Assembly: GCF_027744825.2 (NCBI RefSeq)
Contig: NC_071349.1
Coordinates: 6,973,001 to 7,037,000, forward strand
Source: Synchiropus splendidus
Taxonomy: Eukaryota; Chordata; Actinopteri; Syngnathiformes; Callionymidae
Direction: 5' to 3'
Length of the DNA stretch: 64,000 nt
The position numbers and the translations under genes are program-made. Under the pieces are notes generated by a model that saw nothing but the letters and a program-made list of their open reading frames with translations, did no database searches and was not told the DNA's origin. Position 1 is the first letter of the stretch, and every line of letters starts with the position of its first letter. Shown here piece by piece: positions 26,101-33,760 of the stretch.

Positions 26101-29100
26101 AGGCAACTCCATCTGACCGCAGCCCGGCTGCTCTCTCTTGACAGTATTGCTAATAGTGTTTGGCACTTGCGCTGTGTTTCCAAGACTGATTACCTCATGC
26201 GTTCATGTCAGTTGGTGTTGACAGTCATTTTCTGACATCAGACAAGCTGCTCTTCCCAACAGAACTTGTTATGGCAGGTTTGTCACACCCACATGACTCC
26301 TGTAGTCTAAACAATGAGGCAGGAACCACTTATTTTCTATCTATTCATAGACACATGCTAAACATTTCATCTCACCAAAGTAATTCTGGGGTTTTAATGA
26401 GCAGGCTGAGTGGAAAACGCACATCAAGTCAAATACGCAGCGAAGCAAGCGACGGGACGTTGTTCCAACCTCGGGCTGTCTGACTTGTTGGGCTATGGTT
26501 GGAACAGAAAATAAGTTGTGTCGCTGCATGGCTCTGCAGGGGGTATTGCTGATAGCAAATCCCCTTCAGTGGTCGAATGAGGCTGGATACAATCTGCAAC
26601 AGTAATCTGATACTGACCCAAATGATTCAGACTGTGTTGTGGACGGCAAGAGGTCTGAAGTCTGAAGGAGGAAGTGACGGAGTCGATAAGATTCTATTTC
26701 ATTTGAGAAAGTTCATTAATGTATTTTTTATTCATCTAAAAACAACTCCCAAATCAGTCAACAACACTGGAGAGAAGTAAGTAAACACAGTGGTCACTGC
26801 AGAAACTGACATTAAAACCATAAATGACAAAATTCATAAAGCTGCAGCAGTGAAAGCAAACTTCCATTACTGGCAAATAGCAAACACAGAACTGAGGCAT
26901 AAAATATGGAACTCCATGCAAATAATACAAATCCTAAGACAAATACCCGAGGCATAATGACTTCAATGGGGCAGCTTAAGACTGTTGCTTTTTTATTTCC
27001 ATGTTGCCATGACGGCACTATTGTGGCAAGCACCCAAGGGGACACAGCTCACACACCATGAGCCAGTCTATCAATACACTTATAACCAGCAGAAACTCAA
27101 TCGTTCCAGTGTGGCATGGTCTTTCCACCAGGCTCCACAGACGTGTGAGGCGATTCCAGTTGCCCTCCCCAACTCCTGTCACACAACATCCCACTCTCCT
27201 TCCACCCAGTTTGAAGTTGTGTGTTGCTGATCACAGCTGTAGTTGGAGTTGGTTATCTGTCTCACCTGGTGTGTCGAAACCGCAGATGGCATTACATGGC
27301 CACCAAATATTCTCGCAGTGACATAACAGGAATATTATGGACTTAGTTGAGAATCATCTGTTTGCACCCACAGATCCTCTTCACTTGTTCACCAGTCGTT
27401 GCCATGGCAATAGTTGTCATCACAACAGAAGATGTTGCGATGAGTGTGTGTGAGTTTTCTGGTCAAATGAAATGAAAAGGCCTGCTGCTTCATATCTTGT
27501 GATCAGTTGTGTGGTGTCAGTTTTGACCCATAAATCTGAGGTCGCGGGCTTCAACGTGACACTATTGAATTCGATTGCAGTCTGACCTTGTCTTGTATTT
27601 CTCTTGGACTATGCTTTTAATAGCTAAAAATGAAAGTTGAAACACTTTTGCTTGTATTTTCCGGGTGAGAGCTTGTTCTTGGTGTGCGCAGTGTTGGAGA
27701 CACACCTATTAAAATCAGAGTTGGTTCTTGCCGTGTTAGAGAGACACACCTTCAGTGTTCATTCCTTCATCTCTGAGTCAAGACCAAAAAACATGACGCT
27801 GACATGAAGGTTTCTATGCTGGTGGCCAATTGGAAAACGTTCCAAGTTTTCAAATTATTTGGCAGTGGAGAAGGATGTCATGAACAAAATGAGCACTCAA
27901 ATTTCTGCCTTTTAAATCTGTATTTTATGAAACATGGAATTTGACACGTCTTGCTTTTTCTCAGCTGCTCCTGCCTCTTTGTCCTCATCCTCTCAACTCA
28001 GTTATGAATTCAACTTTTACTTTAACTCCCTACATATTCTCCTGTAGTTTATGATGAAAATCCTGTTCACTAACTTCGAATCATATATAAGGAGTCTTAT
28101 TTTGTGTTTTTGTCCAGATCCCATAACTGTCAGCACAGTCTGCATTTAACATGACTTCAGAGAAACAAATGAAGAGAGTTTTGCAAGGACGCAGAGAAGA
28201 TCTGTGCAGGAATTAAAATGCTTTGGTCCACTTCTCTTCCCTTTTGAGTGTGTGTCTATGTTTCCAGTTACAAGTGGGAGGCCACTTGGTCTGACAGATG
28301 TGAGTGATAAAAGCACTCTCAATTTGGACCTTGCTGTGCGTATCTGCTAATAAGATCCATGAAACCACAGAGGAAGTGAGTTTCAGAAGACCCACCGTGG
28401 TAATGCTTCACTTCTGCAGACGCTTCCTCTGGAGTTTTACCACCCATTAGGCTTTTCATTTATAACTAAGTGTTTGTACTTGCAAGAGAAAAAGATATGG
28501 CCAAGTTTACTGTGAGCACAATACTATGGAGCATTTGTCTGCAAGACACAATAGTTAATAGTGAGTTATCATGTTATTTAGCAGTTATTCTTTGAAAACT
28601 GTATTTCATATCATGTCATTATTATAAATGATTATTTAAGGGAAGTAGAAGACCATGGAAATACTTTTTACTTGAGTTCACTTCCGCCTTCTGCTTCTAT
28701 TGTTTTTTTATTTTTAAACATAATATAATATGATAGAATATAGTTTATATATTTTTTTCCAAGATACATTTTACTTTACTTAAAAATCCAATAATCAAAT
28801 GTATGTAACTACATAACACTACACTACCTCCACCTGTATAATGGATTTATGTTTACATAAAGCCTTATTTGAAGCAGTAGAAGTTGTGAATAAATGTGGA
28901 ATATAAAGTTGTTTCCATGAACATGATCGCAACTGTAGGTGTTGCATTCATGTGTAATACAACTGTAATTACTAAATAGGTCATAATAATATACAAACAA
29001 ATATGTATATATGTAATACGTATTTAAATAATTTATATTGCACTATTGCAATTTGTGCAAACTGTAGAAATTGTTTCATGCAAATATGAAATATGTTCAT

Positions 29101-31854
29101 AACACACATGCCTCTGTATGTGCTTAGTGGTGGAGTGGCGACCTGTCATGGGTGTCCACTGCCTCTCGCCCTGTGCAGCGGGACAGACTCACAACATGAG
29201 TGAATGAATATACAATGATATACGTAACACACGAGACAATATCACATTTTCTGTTTGAATTCTGATCATGTTACATCCAACTCTTGTTTATCTTATTCGG
29301 TATTGTCTCAGGTCGGTTCCAGCCATTTCACTGAAACATCAAAAATGACCCTGGGAATAAGCAACAACCTGTGATGTAATTGTGAAGGTTGATATGATTG
29401 TGAGAGGATATTAGATTACACATCCTCATGCTTTCGCAGTTCCAGTCAGCTGAGAGAGTGGGGCGTTGCCTCCTGAGCTGCTGCTCAGTCCGACACAGGA
29501 GCTGCTCTAGGTGCGCTTGTTCGTGCATGTTGCAGCAACAGCACTGGGAGCCGTGAGCACCAGCCATGACACTGTCAGTAATGTGCCACTGCTGTTAGCT
29601 AATAGCTGGTGCCATTCAAGTGTCCGACGCTGTTGCCCCTCTTTCAGGGTGCGAGAATCATCAGTTCCACATTTGGAGTCTCACCGCGTGTGGTCATCTG
29701 CCAAGTGCAAATCATTGACAAAATGTTATTAAAGGTCACAGTGGGAGATCAGAACAGTTCTCCAGTGGTGATCTGGGGTGGTGGGCTGGCAGCCGTGCTT
29801 TTGTCTGCCGCTCTGTGACCCACATAGGCAGCCATGCGTGGCTTAATACGAGACAAACATTGGGGCGGTCAGTAAACAACACCTCCAGCTTGTCGTCCAC
29901 ATTGTTGCACACTTCCTAGCAGGGATTATTCTCTTAATGCCCTGAGAGCTCCCCGACCAGACATGGATATCATCCAGTGTGGAGGCGTGTTGCAGCGCTG
30001 AGCTTTAATGCCATGGTGGCTAGGAATGTGTATATTTATCTTCTCCATTTCCACCTCTGACTGTAAACATTGTTTTATTCATTTTTTGAAATGCTTTTGA
30101 TTTAACTAAGCGCTCAACCAGTGTTAGTAACACAATAGTGATACAATAATTACTTCTTCGTATGTTTAGGCCCTTTAAAAAGATGATACTTTTGTGTGTG
30201 TTCAGTTGTCTACGGAGTTGGTACGAAGGAACGACAGTATATTGTGTGTGAATGATTTCTGAGAAATGAAGTTTAAAGTTACACATAAGTTTCAGATTTT
30301 CATAACATCAGAAAACCAGCTCATTCTTTGAAACCCCAGCATTTTCCTGTGTGTTTCTGACTGTGAAGGAGGAGAGCATGTGTTTACCTCTCTTAAGTAC
30401 TGGGCACGATGCATCAGCCTTTTTTTCTCGGTGTGAAACAGTGTTTTGAGCAAGGCGCCCATTTTGTTTGTGAGTTACACTTCATACATTTAAAACTGCA
30501 TTTTAATGTGATGCTACTCTATGAGTATGTCCCTTCCTAGTCGCACCTATCCACTGCATGACCACACTGAGCATCTCCAACGTTCTTGATCCAGGACTGC
30601 ATCTGAACCATCTCGCCTTTAATCTTGTCTCCAAACACTTGATATATCTGAAACCGTGTTTAATCGAGAACACACATCTGCTGGAGAGCTACAAACATAT
30701 TCTCAGTCGAGGCTTTTTTAGGGTCATGTCTGCTTCAAATCAGTCTCTCTGGATTTTTGTCCACTTTCGCACCTTCTACAAAATGAGTTCTTGTTTCATA
30801 GTTTTATTGGGTAATGTCAACCATCAGAATGGTGAATGTGTTTTGAAGATCATTCACACACAGCTTCATATTTCTCTAACAAGGCAGGTCAGGGTGAGGG
30901 TTTGGCCGCCTGCATCTTATCACGTAGCACGCTTCCAAACTGCTTAGCTCCCACTCTCTTTGTAGTCTGGACCAGGATTCACAAAATATTGCCAGTTGCG
31001 CACAAGCGTGCGCATGTGCAGTGTGTAGTGCTGCTTTAGCATTAGCACCACAGCTAGCAAGACAGACAGAAACTGCTTTAGCTTCACTCTCAGTTCATGT
31101 GAGACATCGTAACAAGGCAGCGACAGCCTTTGTGCTGACTTGCGTTGTTGTATGACTGTCGTGTTTGGGATTTACCCCTCACCCCCCGACCCTCCCTCCT
31201 GCTGTCAGTTGTCAGGACTAAGTGCGGATCAAAGTGACGCTGTGATGTCGGATCAGCGCCGCGGCCCGGCGGCGTGGACGCTCACTCTGGGTTTATTTTA
31301 GTCCACCCTCTGGGTGGGGATCTCCAAATATTATGAAAGGAGGCTGAGCAGCCGTCTGAGTGGTCCTGCTCACTCATTAGAAGCACATGTGGGCAGCCGG
31401 CTGGCGGGAGCACAACTCTGGCGGGATTCCTGGCCGTGTGGCGCTCGCGTGACCCCGAGGGAGAGGTCACTGCTTGTAGGGAGGCCAGACCATTTTTCCT
31501 CAAACCCAAGAGGATTATTTCAAGTGAAGGAATTCAAGTCAAGCTGTTGCTGCAGTAGTGACTCATGGATGTGCCGCCTCCCACATCGCAGCCGGGAAAC
31601 ACTGTATTTCACAACATTGTTGTCGTCCTTGGAAGTGATGACATTGTCTGTGTCCACACAAGTCAGCAGGTCTTCTGGTCCACTCACTTTATTGTGATGG
31701 ATCTGGATCTATCCGTCTTCATTGTCAGTTGGAAAGAATACCAATTACTTTTTGATCCATTGTCACTTTGGTTTCATGTGTTTACAACTATTTGTCAAAT
31801 ATTTTTCATTAATTTAATTTTCCCAAGAAATGCCACTTAAAATAAATAAATATA

Positions 31855-31898
<44 letters not shown>

Positions 31899-32054
31899 GA
31901 ATTTTTTTAATGTATCATTTATGTGCTAGTAAACCTTATGTTTCATGTATTGATGCTTCCTTTTTGCTATGTCTATAATATTTTCAAAATCAAAACCTCA
32001 AAACATTTATGTTTTGCATCTTTTAAAATGTTTTAATCATGACTATTTTGAGAA

Positions 32055-32095
<41 letters not shown>

Positions 32096-33367
32096 TCTTT
32101 TTTATTATTTCTTTTTTTATTAAATATTAAAATCAAAATATATATAGTACTATATTTCCATTTTGTTTATTTATTGTATGATTTGTAAGTTCTTTATAAT
32201 AATAAAGTACTCGCATAATTTAAGTACATGAGGCAGCGCCACAACCGTAGCTGTAGCAGGTGCCGCTCAGCTGGTGTGTGAACAGACAGAGGGTGGTTTT
32301 CTTAACTGCTGCTTTACTCTTCGGTCGTTTATTCCGTAACACAGTTGTGTATGCTTTATTTATGGTGTTGCCTTTTTCAAGTGTTGCACAAACCTGCTTC
32401 CGCAGAGACAGCTACATTCCCTACAAGTGGTTCATGAGCAGGAGTGATTCCTGAGCTGCAGTGGTCTGTGCTTGAGAGGAAAGTAATGCAAGTGAAACGT
32501 CTTCACAGGAAACCAGAGAGTGTCTGTGAGCAGCTTGCTGGTCTGCCACGGGATGCTGCTGGTGGGAACAAACCTGGGAGTGACTGTGGCGCTCTCCGTA
32601 CCCCGACTGCAGGGCATCCCCAAAGTGACAGGTGAGACTGAGAGATTATGACCACCGTCACAAGGTTGGGCAGGATCCATATGCTGCGACGGTCGGTCAA
32701 GTGTGGTGCTCGAACCAAACTGTGTTTTATGCAGAATTATGCCCTGAATGAGAGACTAGTGATGGAGATGGTGATCCATTGCTTCTGTCTGGAGTTGCTT
32801 GAACGCTCTAATGTTGGTCATGTGTTTGTGACTCACTTGAGTGTCGCGGTTAAGCCGGTGACCAATCACATTTGAGCTGTCTTGATCTCAGGTCGGGGTA
32901 TGGTGTCCCTGCACGCGCACAATGGACCGGTGAGATTCCTCACCGTGGCGGCTGCTGTGTGTAACCGAGCTCCAGCGCCTCCTTCCTCCACCCCAGCCCC
33001 GGCAGAGACAGACGACGGGACCGGCCCTGCCCCTCCGTCGGACCCAGCTCAGGGCGTGTGGCTCGGGGAAGCTGGCTGCACCACCATGGCCCTGAAGGAC
33101 TCCATCTCCACCTCCTCCTCTGGATCCCTGCCTCAGTCCCAGGGCTCGCTGGAGCACGGGCCGGAGGACGGGGCCCTGTACGACATGCTCCATGACCCGG
33201 CCCACTACCGCCGGGGACGCAGGGCCAGCAAGGTGGACGTCAGCTCTCTCCTGGTGGTGTCTGGAGGGCTGGGCCATCGGAGGGTCAGCAAGAAGACCAA
33301 ACCGTCCCGCCATGACGACATGACATCCACCATCATGATCTGGCAGATTCCTCTGCTGAACATGTGA
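726..33367 (+). CDS. arhgef10: Rho guanine-nucleotide exchange factor 10 (27 exons joined, 5' incomplete)
   Basis: This is a RhoGEF: a DH domain loads GTP on Rho-family GTPases, acting in the cytosol and on actin and membrane structures. Joining 726-1052, 1910-2248, 3015-3051, 3150-3238, 3458-3514, 4276-4463, 4707-4823, 5290-5401, 5491-5603, 5672-5749, 5822-6001, 6211-6327, 6657-6749, 6950-7120, 7363-7508, 7975-8159, 13578-13693, 14473-14600, 15337-15437, 15504-15625, 16781-16867, 17351-17571, 18251-18408, 22555-22697, 25868-26042, 32509-32631 and 32892-33367 gives one frame of 1398 full codons plus stop. Visible order (residue 1 = codon at 728): acidic/proline-rich N-terminus; tyrosine-containing YDDV motifs near 265-300; coiled coil about 346-400; lysine-rich stretch about 400-420; DH about 460-650 with [11 protein letters not shown] and [16 protein letters not shown]-like region about 675-825; WD40-like half about 925-1270; serine-rich tail. 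From memory, the C-terminal half is very close to human ARHGEF10. The paralogue ARHGEF10L is less likely because kbtbd11 lies downstream. Only the start exon(s) are off the window. Confidence 0.96.
1910..2248 (+). CDS. arhgef10: arhgef10 exon e2
   Basis: Acceptor CACCAG and donor GTACAG. It encodes [13 protein letters not shown], then a proline/serine-rich linker and the [18 protein letters not shown] block typical of the ARHGEF10 N-terminus. It ends one base into a codon. Confidence 0.93.
2758..2772 (+). promoter_or_regulatory. CTCF-like motif
   Basis: CCACTAGAGGGCAGT closely fits the vertebrate CTCF core (CCA, variable, AG, purine, GGC). It lies in the intron between e2 and e3. Binding is not shown by sequence alone. 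Confidence 0.5.
3015..3051 (+). CDS. arhgef10: arhgef10 exon e3 (37-nt microexon)
   Basis: A 37-nt exon between TTAACAG and GTGAGC that encodes [12 protein letters not shown]. Its phase fits both neighbours, which supports a real exon despite its length. Confidence 0.85.
3150..3238 (+). CDS. arhgef10: arhgef10 exon e4
   Basis: Encodes [20 protein letters not shown] and the following DPANTAWME, a conserved ARHGEF10 N-terminal block. Acceptor GGTCAG, donor GTAAGG. The intron before it is only 98 bp. Confidence 0.95.
3458..3514 (+). CDS. arhgef10: arhgef10 exon e5
   Basis: A 57-nt exon encoding [19 protein letters not shown], with a YDDV tyrosine motif. Acceptor TTTCAG, donor GTAAGA. It is phase-symmetric with its neighbours, so it could be skipped without a frameshift. 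Confidence 0.95.
4276..4463 (+). CDS. arhgef10: arhgef10 exon e6
   Basis: Encodes [19 protein letters not shown], a second YDDV motif, and then a serine/acidic stretch. Acceptor GACAG, donor GTGAGC, ends in phase 0. Confidence 0.95.
4707..4823 (+). CDS. arhgef10: arhgef10 exon e7 (coiled coil)
   Basis: Thirty-nine codons in phase 0, rich in K/E/Q/L with heptad-like spacing ([17 protein letters not shown], then [11 protein letters not shown]). This suggests a short coiled coil before the DH domain. Confidence 0.93.
5290..5401 (+). CDS. arhgef10: arhgef10 exon e8 (lysine-rich)
   Basis: Encodes a lysine-rich segment ([20 protein letters not shown], then [12 protein letters not shown]). It could contact acidic lipid or protein partners, which is inference. 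Acceptor CTACAG, donor GTTTGT. Confidence 0.93.
5491..5603 (+). CDS. arhgef10: arhgef10 exon e9
   Basis: Encodes [20 protein letters not shown] and a short linker ending LSQQQ, just before the DH domain. Acceptor TTACAG, donor GTAACT. The next intron is only 68 bp. Confidence 0.92.
5672..5749 (+). CDS. arhgef10: arhgef10 exon e10 (start of DH)
   Basis: Encodes [20 protein letters not shown], the conserved first helix (CR1) of Dbl-homology domains. Phase 0 at both ends; the following intron is 72 bp. Confidence 0.96.
5822..6001 (+). CDS. arhgef10: arhgef10 exon e11 (DH)
   Basis: Sixty codons of the DH helical bundle, including [16 protein letters not shown] and a block around [18 protein letters not shown]. 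Phase 0 at both ends. Confidence 0.96.
6211..6327 (+). CDS. arhgef10: arhgef10 exon e12 (DH)
   Basis: Thirty-nine codons, [20 protein letters not shown] through KPGFLEFLK, matching the middle DH helices. Phase 0 at both ends. Confidence 0.96.
6657..6749 (+). CDS. arhgef10: arhgef10 exon e13 (DH CR3)
   Basis: Thirty-one codons carrying the DH CR3 signature [16 protein letters not shown], the helix that contacts the GTPase switch regions. Phase 0 at both ends. Confidence 0.97.
6950..7120 (+). CDS. arhgef10: arhgef10 exon e14 (end of DH)
   Basis: Fifty-seven codons, [20 protein letters not shown] through NERYLNK, the last DH helices. I chose the donor at 7121 (GTCTGG) because it preserves phase into LLSNGSRYL. 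Another GT lies 5 bp downstream at 7126 (GTAATG) but breaks the frame. Confidence 0.93.
7363..7508 (+). CDS. arhgef10: arhgef10 exon e15 (PH-like region)
   Basis: Encodes [20 protein letters not shown] and [20 protein letters not shown], typical of the first strands of the PH-like module that follows DH in this family. Donor GTGAGT. Confidence 0.96.
7975..8159 (+). CDS. arhgef10: arhgef10 exon e16 (PH-like region)
   Basis: Encodes [20 protein letters not shown] and [10 protein letters not shown], continuing the PH-like region. Acceptor GTGCAG, donor GTAAGC. A 5.4 kb intron follows. Confidence 0.95.
8340..8575 (+). repeat. Dispersed fish repeat, copy 1
   Basis: A 'GTAGGGACCT...CCCCACAA...GAGGATTAAAAC...GGATGGTTAGGTTTAGG...GAGGCT' layout recurs at 53520-53765. 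The TTAGGTTTAGG core and nearby GT-rich DNA are typical of a fish MITE-like family. Orientation is the same in both copies. Confidence 0.5.
9677..10890. mobile_element. Non-autonomous DNA transposon with TIRs, flanked by TA
   Basis: The left end CCGTAATTTCCGGACTA (from 9679) and the reverse complement of the right end CCGTATTTTCCGGACTA (ending 10888) form terminal inverted repeats, with TA on both outer sides (9677-9678 and 10889-10890). GCGGCTTATA or GCGGCTAATA motifs sit subterminally at 9730, 9747, 10781, 10798 and 10847. The interior is G+C-richer than the intron and holds short open frames but nothing like a transposase. The superfamily is not assigned; the termini are a motif I recall as widespread in fish and other vertebrates. 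Confidence 0.85.
11755..11800 (-). repeat. Small LINE 3'-region fragment
   Basis: The segment contains GTGGGGGCAGCAGCC followed by GAGGTCCACACC. This resembles the 3' portion of fish RTE/Rex-type LINEs read on the minus strand. Only about 45 bp remain. Confidence 0.4.
13578..13693 (+). CDS. arhgef10: arhgef10 exon e17
   Basis: Encodes [20 protein letters not shown] and the following [19 protein letters not shown] recall the human sequence as nearly identical here. Acceptor TTTAG, donor GTACAT. Confidence 0.97.
14473..14600 (+). CDS. arhgef10: arhgef10 exon e18
   Basis: Encodes [20 protein letters not shown] and [18 protein letters not shown], conserved in ARHGEF10. Acceptor ATATAG, donor GTCAGT. 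Confidence 0.96.
15337..15437 (+). CDS. arhgef10: arhgef10 exon e19
   Basis: Encodes [20 protein letters not shown] and [13 protein letters not shown]. Acceptor TTGCAG, donor GTACAG. The intron to e20 is 66 bp, the shortest in the gene. Confidence 0.96.
15504..15625 (+). CDS. arhgef10: arhgef10 exon e20
   Basis: Encodes [20 protein letters not shown] and [12 protein letters not shown], close to the start of the WD40-like half. A tRNA-like remnant begins 20 bp downstream in the intron. Confidence 0.96.
15646..15711 (+). pseudogene. tRNA-Ile (anticodon AAT) remnant lacking its D arm
   Basis: An acceptor-stem start GGCCAGT pairs with ACGGGCC near the 3' end with one mismatch. The anticodon arm is TGGTG, loop CTAATAA, CACCA with all five pairs intact and anticodon AAT. 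The T arm, including box B GGTTCGATCCC, is intact, and a T-run follows at 15720-15723. The D-arm region is collapsed to a T-run (TTTTTTTAGAGC), so box A is lost and the length is 66 nt instead of about 74. It is sense-oriented in the arhgef10 intron, 20 bp after e20. No CCA is encoded, as expected in a eukaryote. Confidence 0.85.
16781..16867 (+). CDS. arhgef10: arhgef10 exon e21
   Basis: Twenty-nine codons in phase 0: [20 protein letters not shown], ending GHGCVW. It forms the first blade region of the WD40-like domain. Acceptor TTTGCCAG, donor GTAAGA. Confidence 0.95.
17351..17571 (+). CDS. arhgef10: arhgef10 exon e22
   Basis: Encodes [17 protein letters not shown] and [18 protein letters not shown], then a variable linker and the TVCLGMEEG blade edge. 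Acceptor CTTCAG, donor GTAATC. Confidence 0.96.
18251..18408 (+). CDS. arhgef10: arhgef10 exon e23
   Basis: Encodes [19 protein letters not shown] and a WD-like blade ending [17 protein letters not shown]. Acceptor TTTCAG, donor GTAAGT. A 4.1 kb intron follows. Confidence 0.96.
18755..18835 (+). repeat. LINE 3'-tail-like fragment
   Basis: GGAATAGACTGCACCCCGCC, 'TTGACCCTG...' and 'GCAGTTGAAAAATAAATA' resemble the common fish L2/RTE-type tail (a '...GGCTCCAGC...GATAAGCGG...' layout). It is heavily diverged. Confidence 0.45.
21623..21652. repeat. Short hairpin, AGCAGCAGCAA arms
   Basis: AGCAGCAGCAA (21623-21633) and TTGCTGCTGCT (21642-21652) form a perfect 11-bp stem with an 8-nt loop. Confidence 0.7.
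22555..22697 (+). CDS. arhgef10: arhgef10 exon e24
   Basis: Encodes [20 protein letters not shown] and [19 protein letters not shown], a WD-like blade. Acceptor CTCAG, donor GTACAC. Confidence 0.96.
23076..23111. repeat. (AT)n microsatellite
   Basis: Uninterrupted AT dinucleotide run of 36 bp, 18 units. Confidence 0.95.
24095..24631. mobile_element. MITE-like element with diverged inverted termini
   Basis: The left end begins CATGGGACCTAAGATTCC and continues to GGGGAGATCAAAGTTATTTTC. The right end, reverse-complemented, begins CATGGGACCAAAATTAAC and continues to a GGAGAGATAAAGGTTATTTTC block. The roughly 60-bp ends match with several differences and a few indels. The interior has no coding potential I recognise. 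The family is unknown, and flanking target duplications were not clear. Confidence 0.55.
24910..25065 (+). repeat. Dispersed repeat, arm 1 of inverted pair
   Basis: The block CACAACTTCTACTGCTTCAA, followed by TAAGGTTTTATGT, reappears reverse-complemented at about 28755-28925. The similarity extends through 'GGTAAAGGTAATGTACTGTTA' and 'AAGTAAAGTTAAAAT'. Confidence 0.75.
25868..26042 (+). CDS. arhgef10: arhgef10 exon e25
   Basis: Encodes [20 protein letters not shown] and [19 protein letters not shown], almost unchanged from mammals. The first codon (Arg, AGG) replaces the Gly I recall in human. Acceptor ATGCAG, donor GTGAGC. A 6.5 kb intron follows. Confidence 0.96.
28755..28925 (-). repeat. 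Dispersed repeat, arm 2 of inverted pair
   Basis: On the minus strand this reads CACAACTTCTACTGCTTCAA and TAAGGCTTTATGT, matching 24910-25065. It lies in the following intron, so exon e25 is inside the loop. Confidence 0.75.
29126..29212 (+). repeat. L2/CR1-like LINE 3'-tail fragment
   Basis: GGCGACCTGTCATGGGTGTC, 'CACTGCCTCTCGCCC' and a GAATGAAT tail match the recurrent fish and vertebrate LINE 3' motif (GGCGACCTGTCCAGGGTGT). It is 5'-truncated. Confidence 0.65.
31080..31540 (+). promoter_or_regulatory. Candidate intronic conserved non-coding element
   Basis: A G+C-balanced, non-repetitive block within A+T-rich intron, with no phase-compatible exon. It looks constrained, but conservation cannot be tested here. 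Confidence 0.25.
31850..31899. repeat. (TA)n microsatellite
   Basis: About 50 bp of TA dinucleotides with a single C interruption near 31873. Confidence 0.95.
32055..32094. repeat. Compound (TC)n(TA)n microsatellite
   Basis: About 25 bp of TC run directly into about 15 bp of TA. Confidence 0.95.
32509..32631 (+). CDS. arhgef10: arhgef10 exon e26
   Basis: Encodes [20 protein letters not shown] and [12 protein letters not shown], a late WD-like blade. Acceptor TCACAG, donor GTGAGA. Confidence 0.96.
32892..33367 (+). CDS. arhgef10: arhgef10 exon e27 (terminal, with stop)
   Basis: Encodes [19 protein letters not shown], a proline/alanine-rich variable insert, the [20 protein letters not shown] block, and the conserved closing segment [10 protein letters not shown] followed by TGA at 33365-33367. 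Acceptor TCTCAG. It is far richer in G+C than the surrounding introns. Confidence 0.97.
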
Positions 33368-33760
33368 CCCACAGGCTGACCAATACACAACTCTTGCTGG
33401 GAAACCACAGGGATCCCAGTTTGGCCCTTCATACTTTCATGTGGCCCACTCTGGAGGCATCATTGTGAGGCATCCCATCCACAGTGTTCCCTGAGGATTT
33501 TAGTAAAAAGTACACAGTGACGTTTAAAACTAGAATATAGTTTATGAAAAAAGATTACAATTTTAGTATCTTTTACTGCCAAAAATGACTGTAAAAATAA
33601 GTAAGAAATGCAGAGTTGTTGATCTTACTTTATAAGTTCAGAAAACCAAAATTTTTAAAAAGGAGAAATACTTTATGTCATTTTATATTAGCAGATCACA
33701 ATCATATCATTGGACTTAACTAGGTCTGTAACAGTAAAAAAATATTAAACCAATATTATA
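33368..33760 (+). other. arhgef10: arhgef10 3' untranslated region (extent uncertain)
   Basis: Sequence after the stop turns A+T-rich. No AATAAA is near; the closest variant polyadenylation hexamer I see is ATTAAA at 33744-33749. The next AATAAA is about 2.9 kb away at 36273, so the true 3' end is not settled. Confidence 0.3.

Larger units (their letters stand above)
26043..32508 (+). other. arhgef10: Largest arhgef10 intron (6.5 kb)
   Basis: Holds a repeat arm (28755-28925), an L2-like tail (29126-29212), a G+C-richer block that may be a conserved non-coding element (31080-31540) and two microsatellites (31850-31899, 32055-32094). No supported exon. Confidence 0.7.

Noticed and set aside
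30558..30947. 129-codon frame in the largest intron
   Set aside because: No recognisable domain, coding bias or phase-compatible splice sites.
32888..33388. 166-codon minus-strand frame
   Set aside because: Antisense shadow of the last arhgef10 exon, which is G+C-rich and so lacks stops on the opposite strand.
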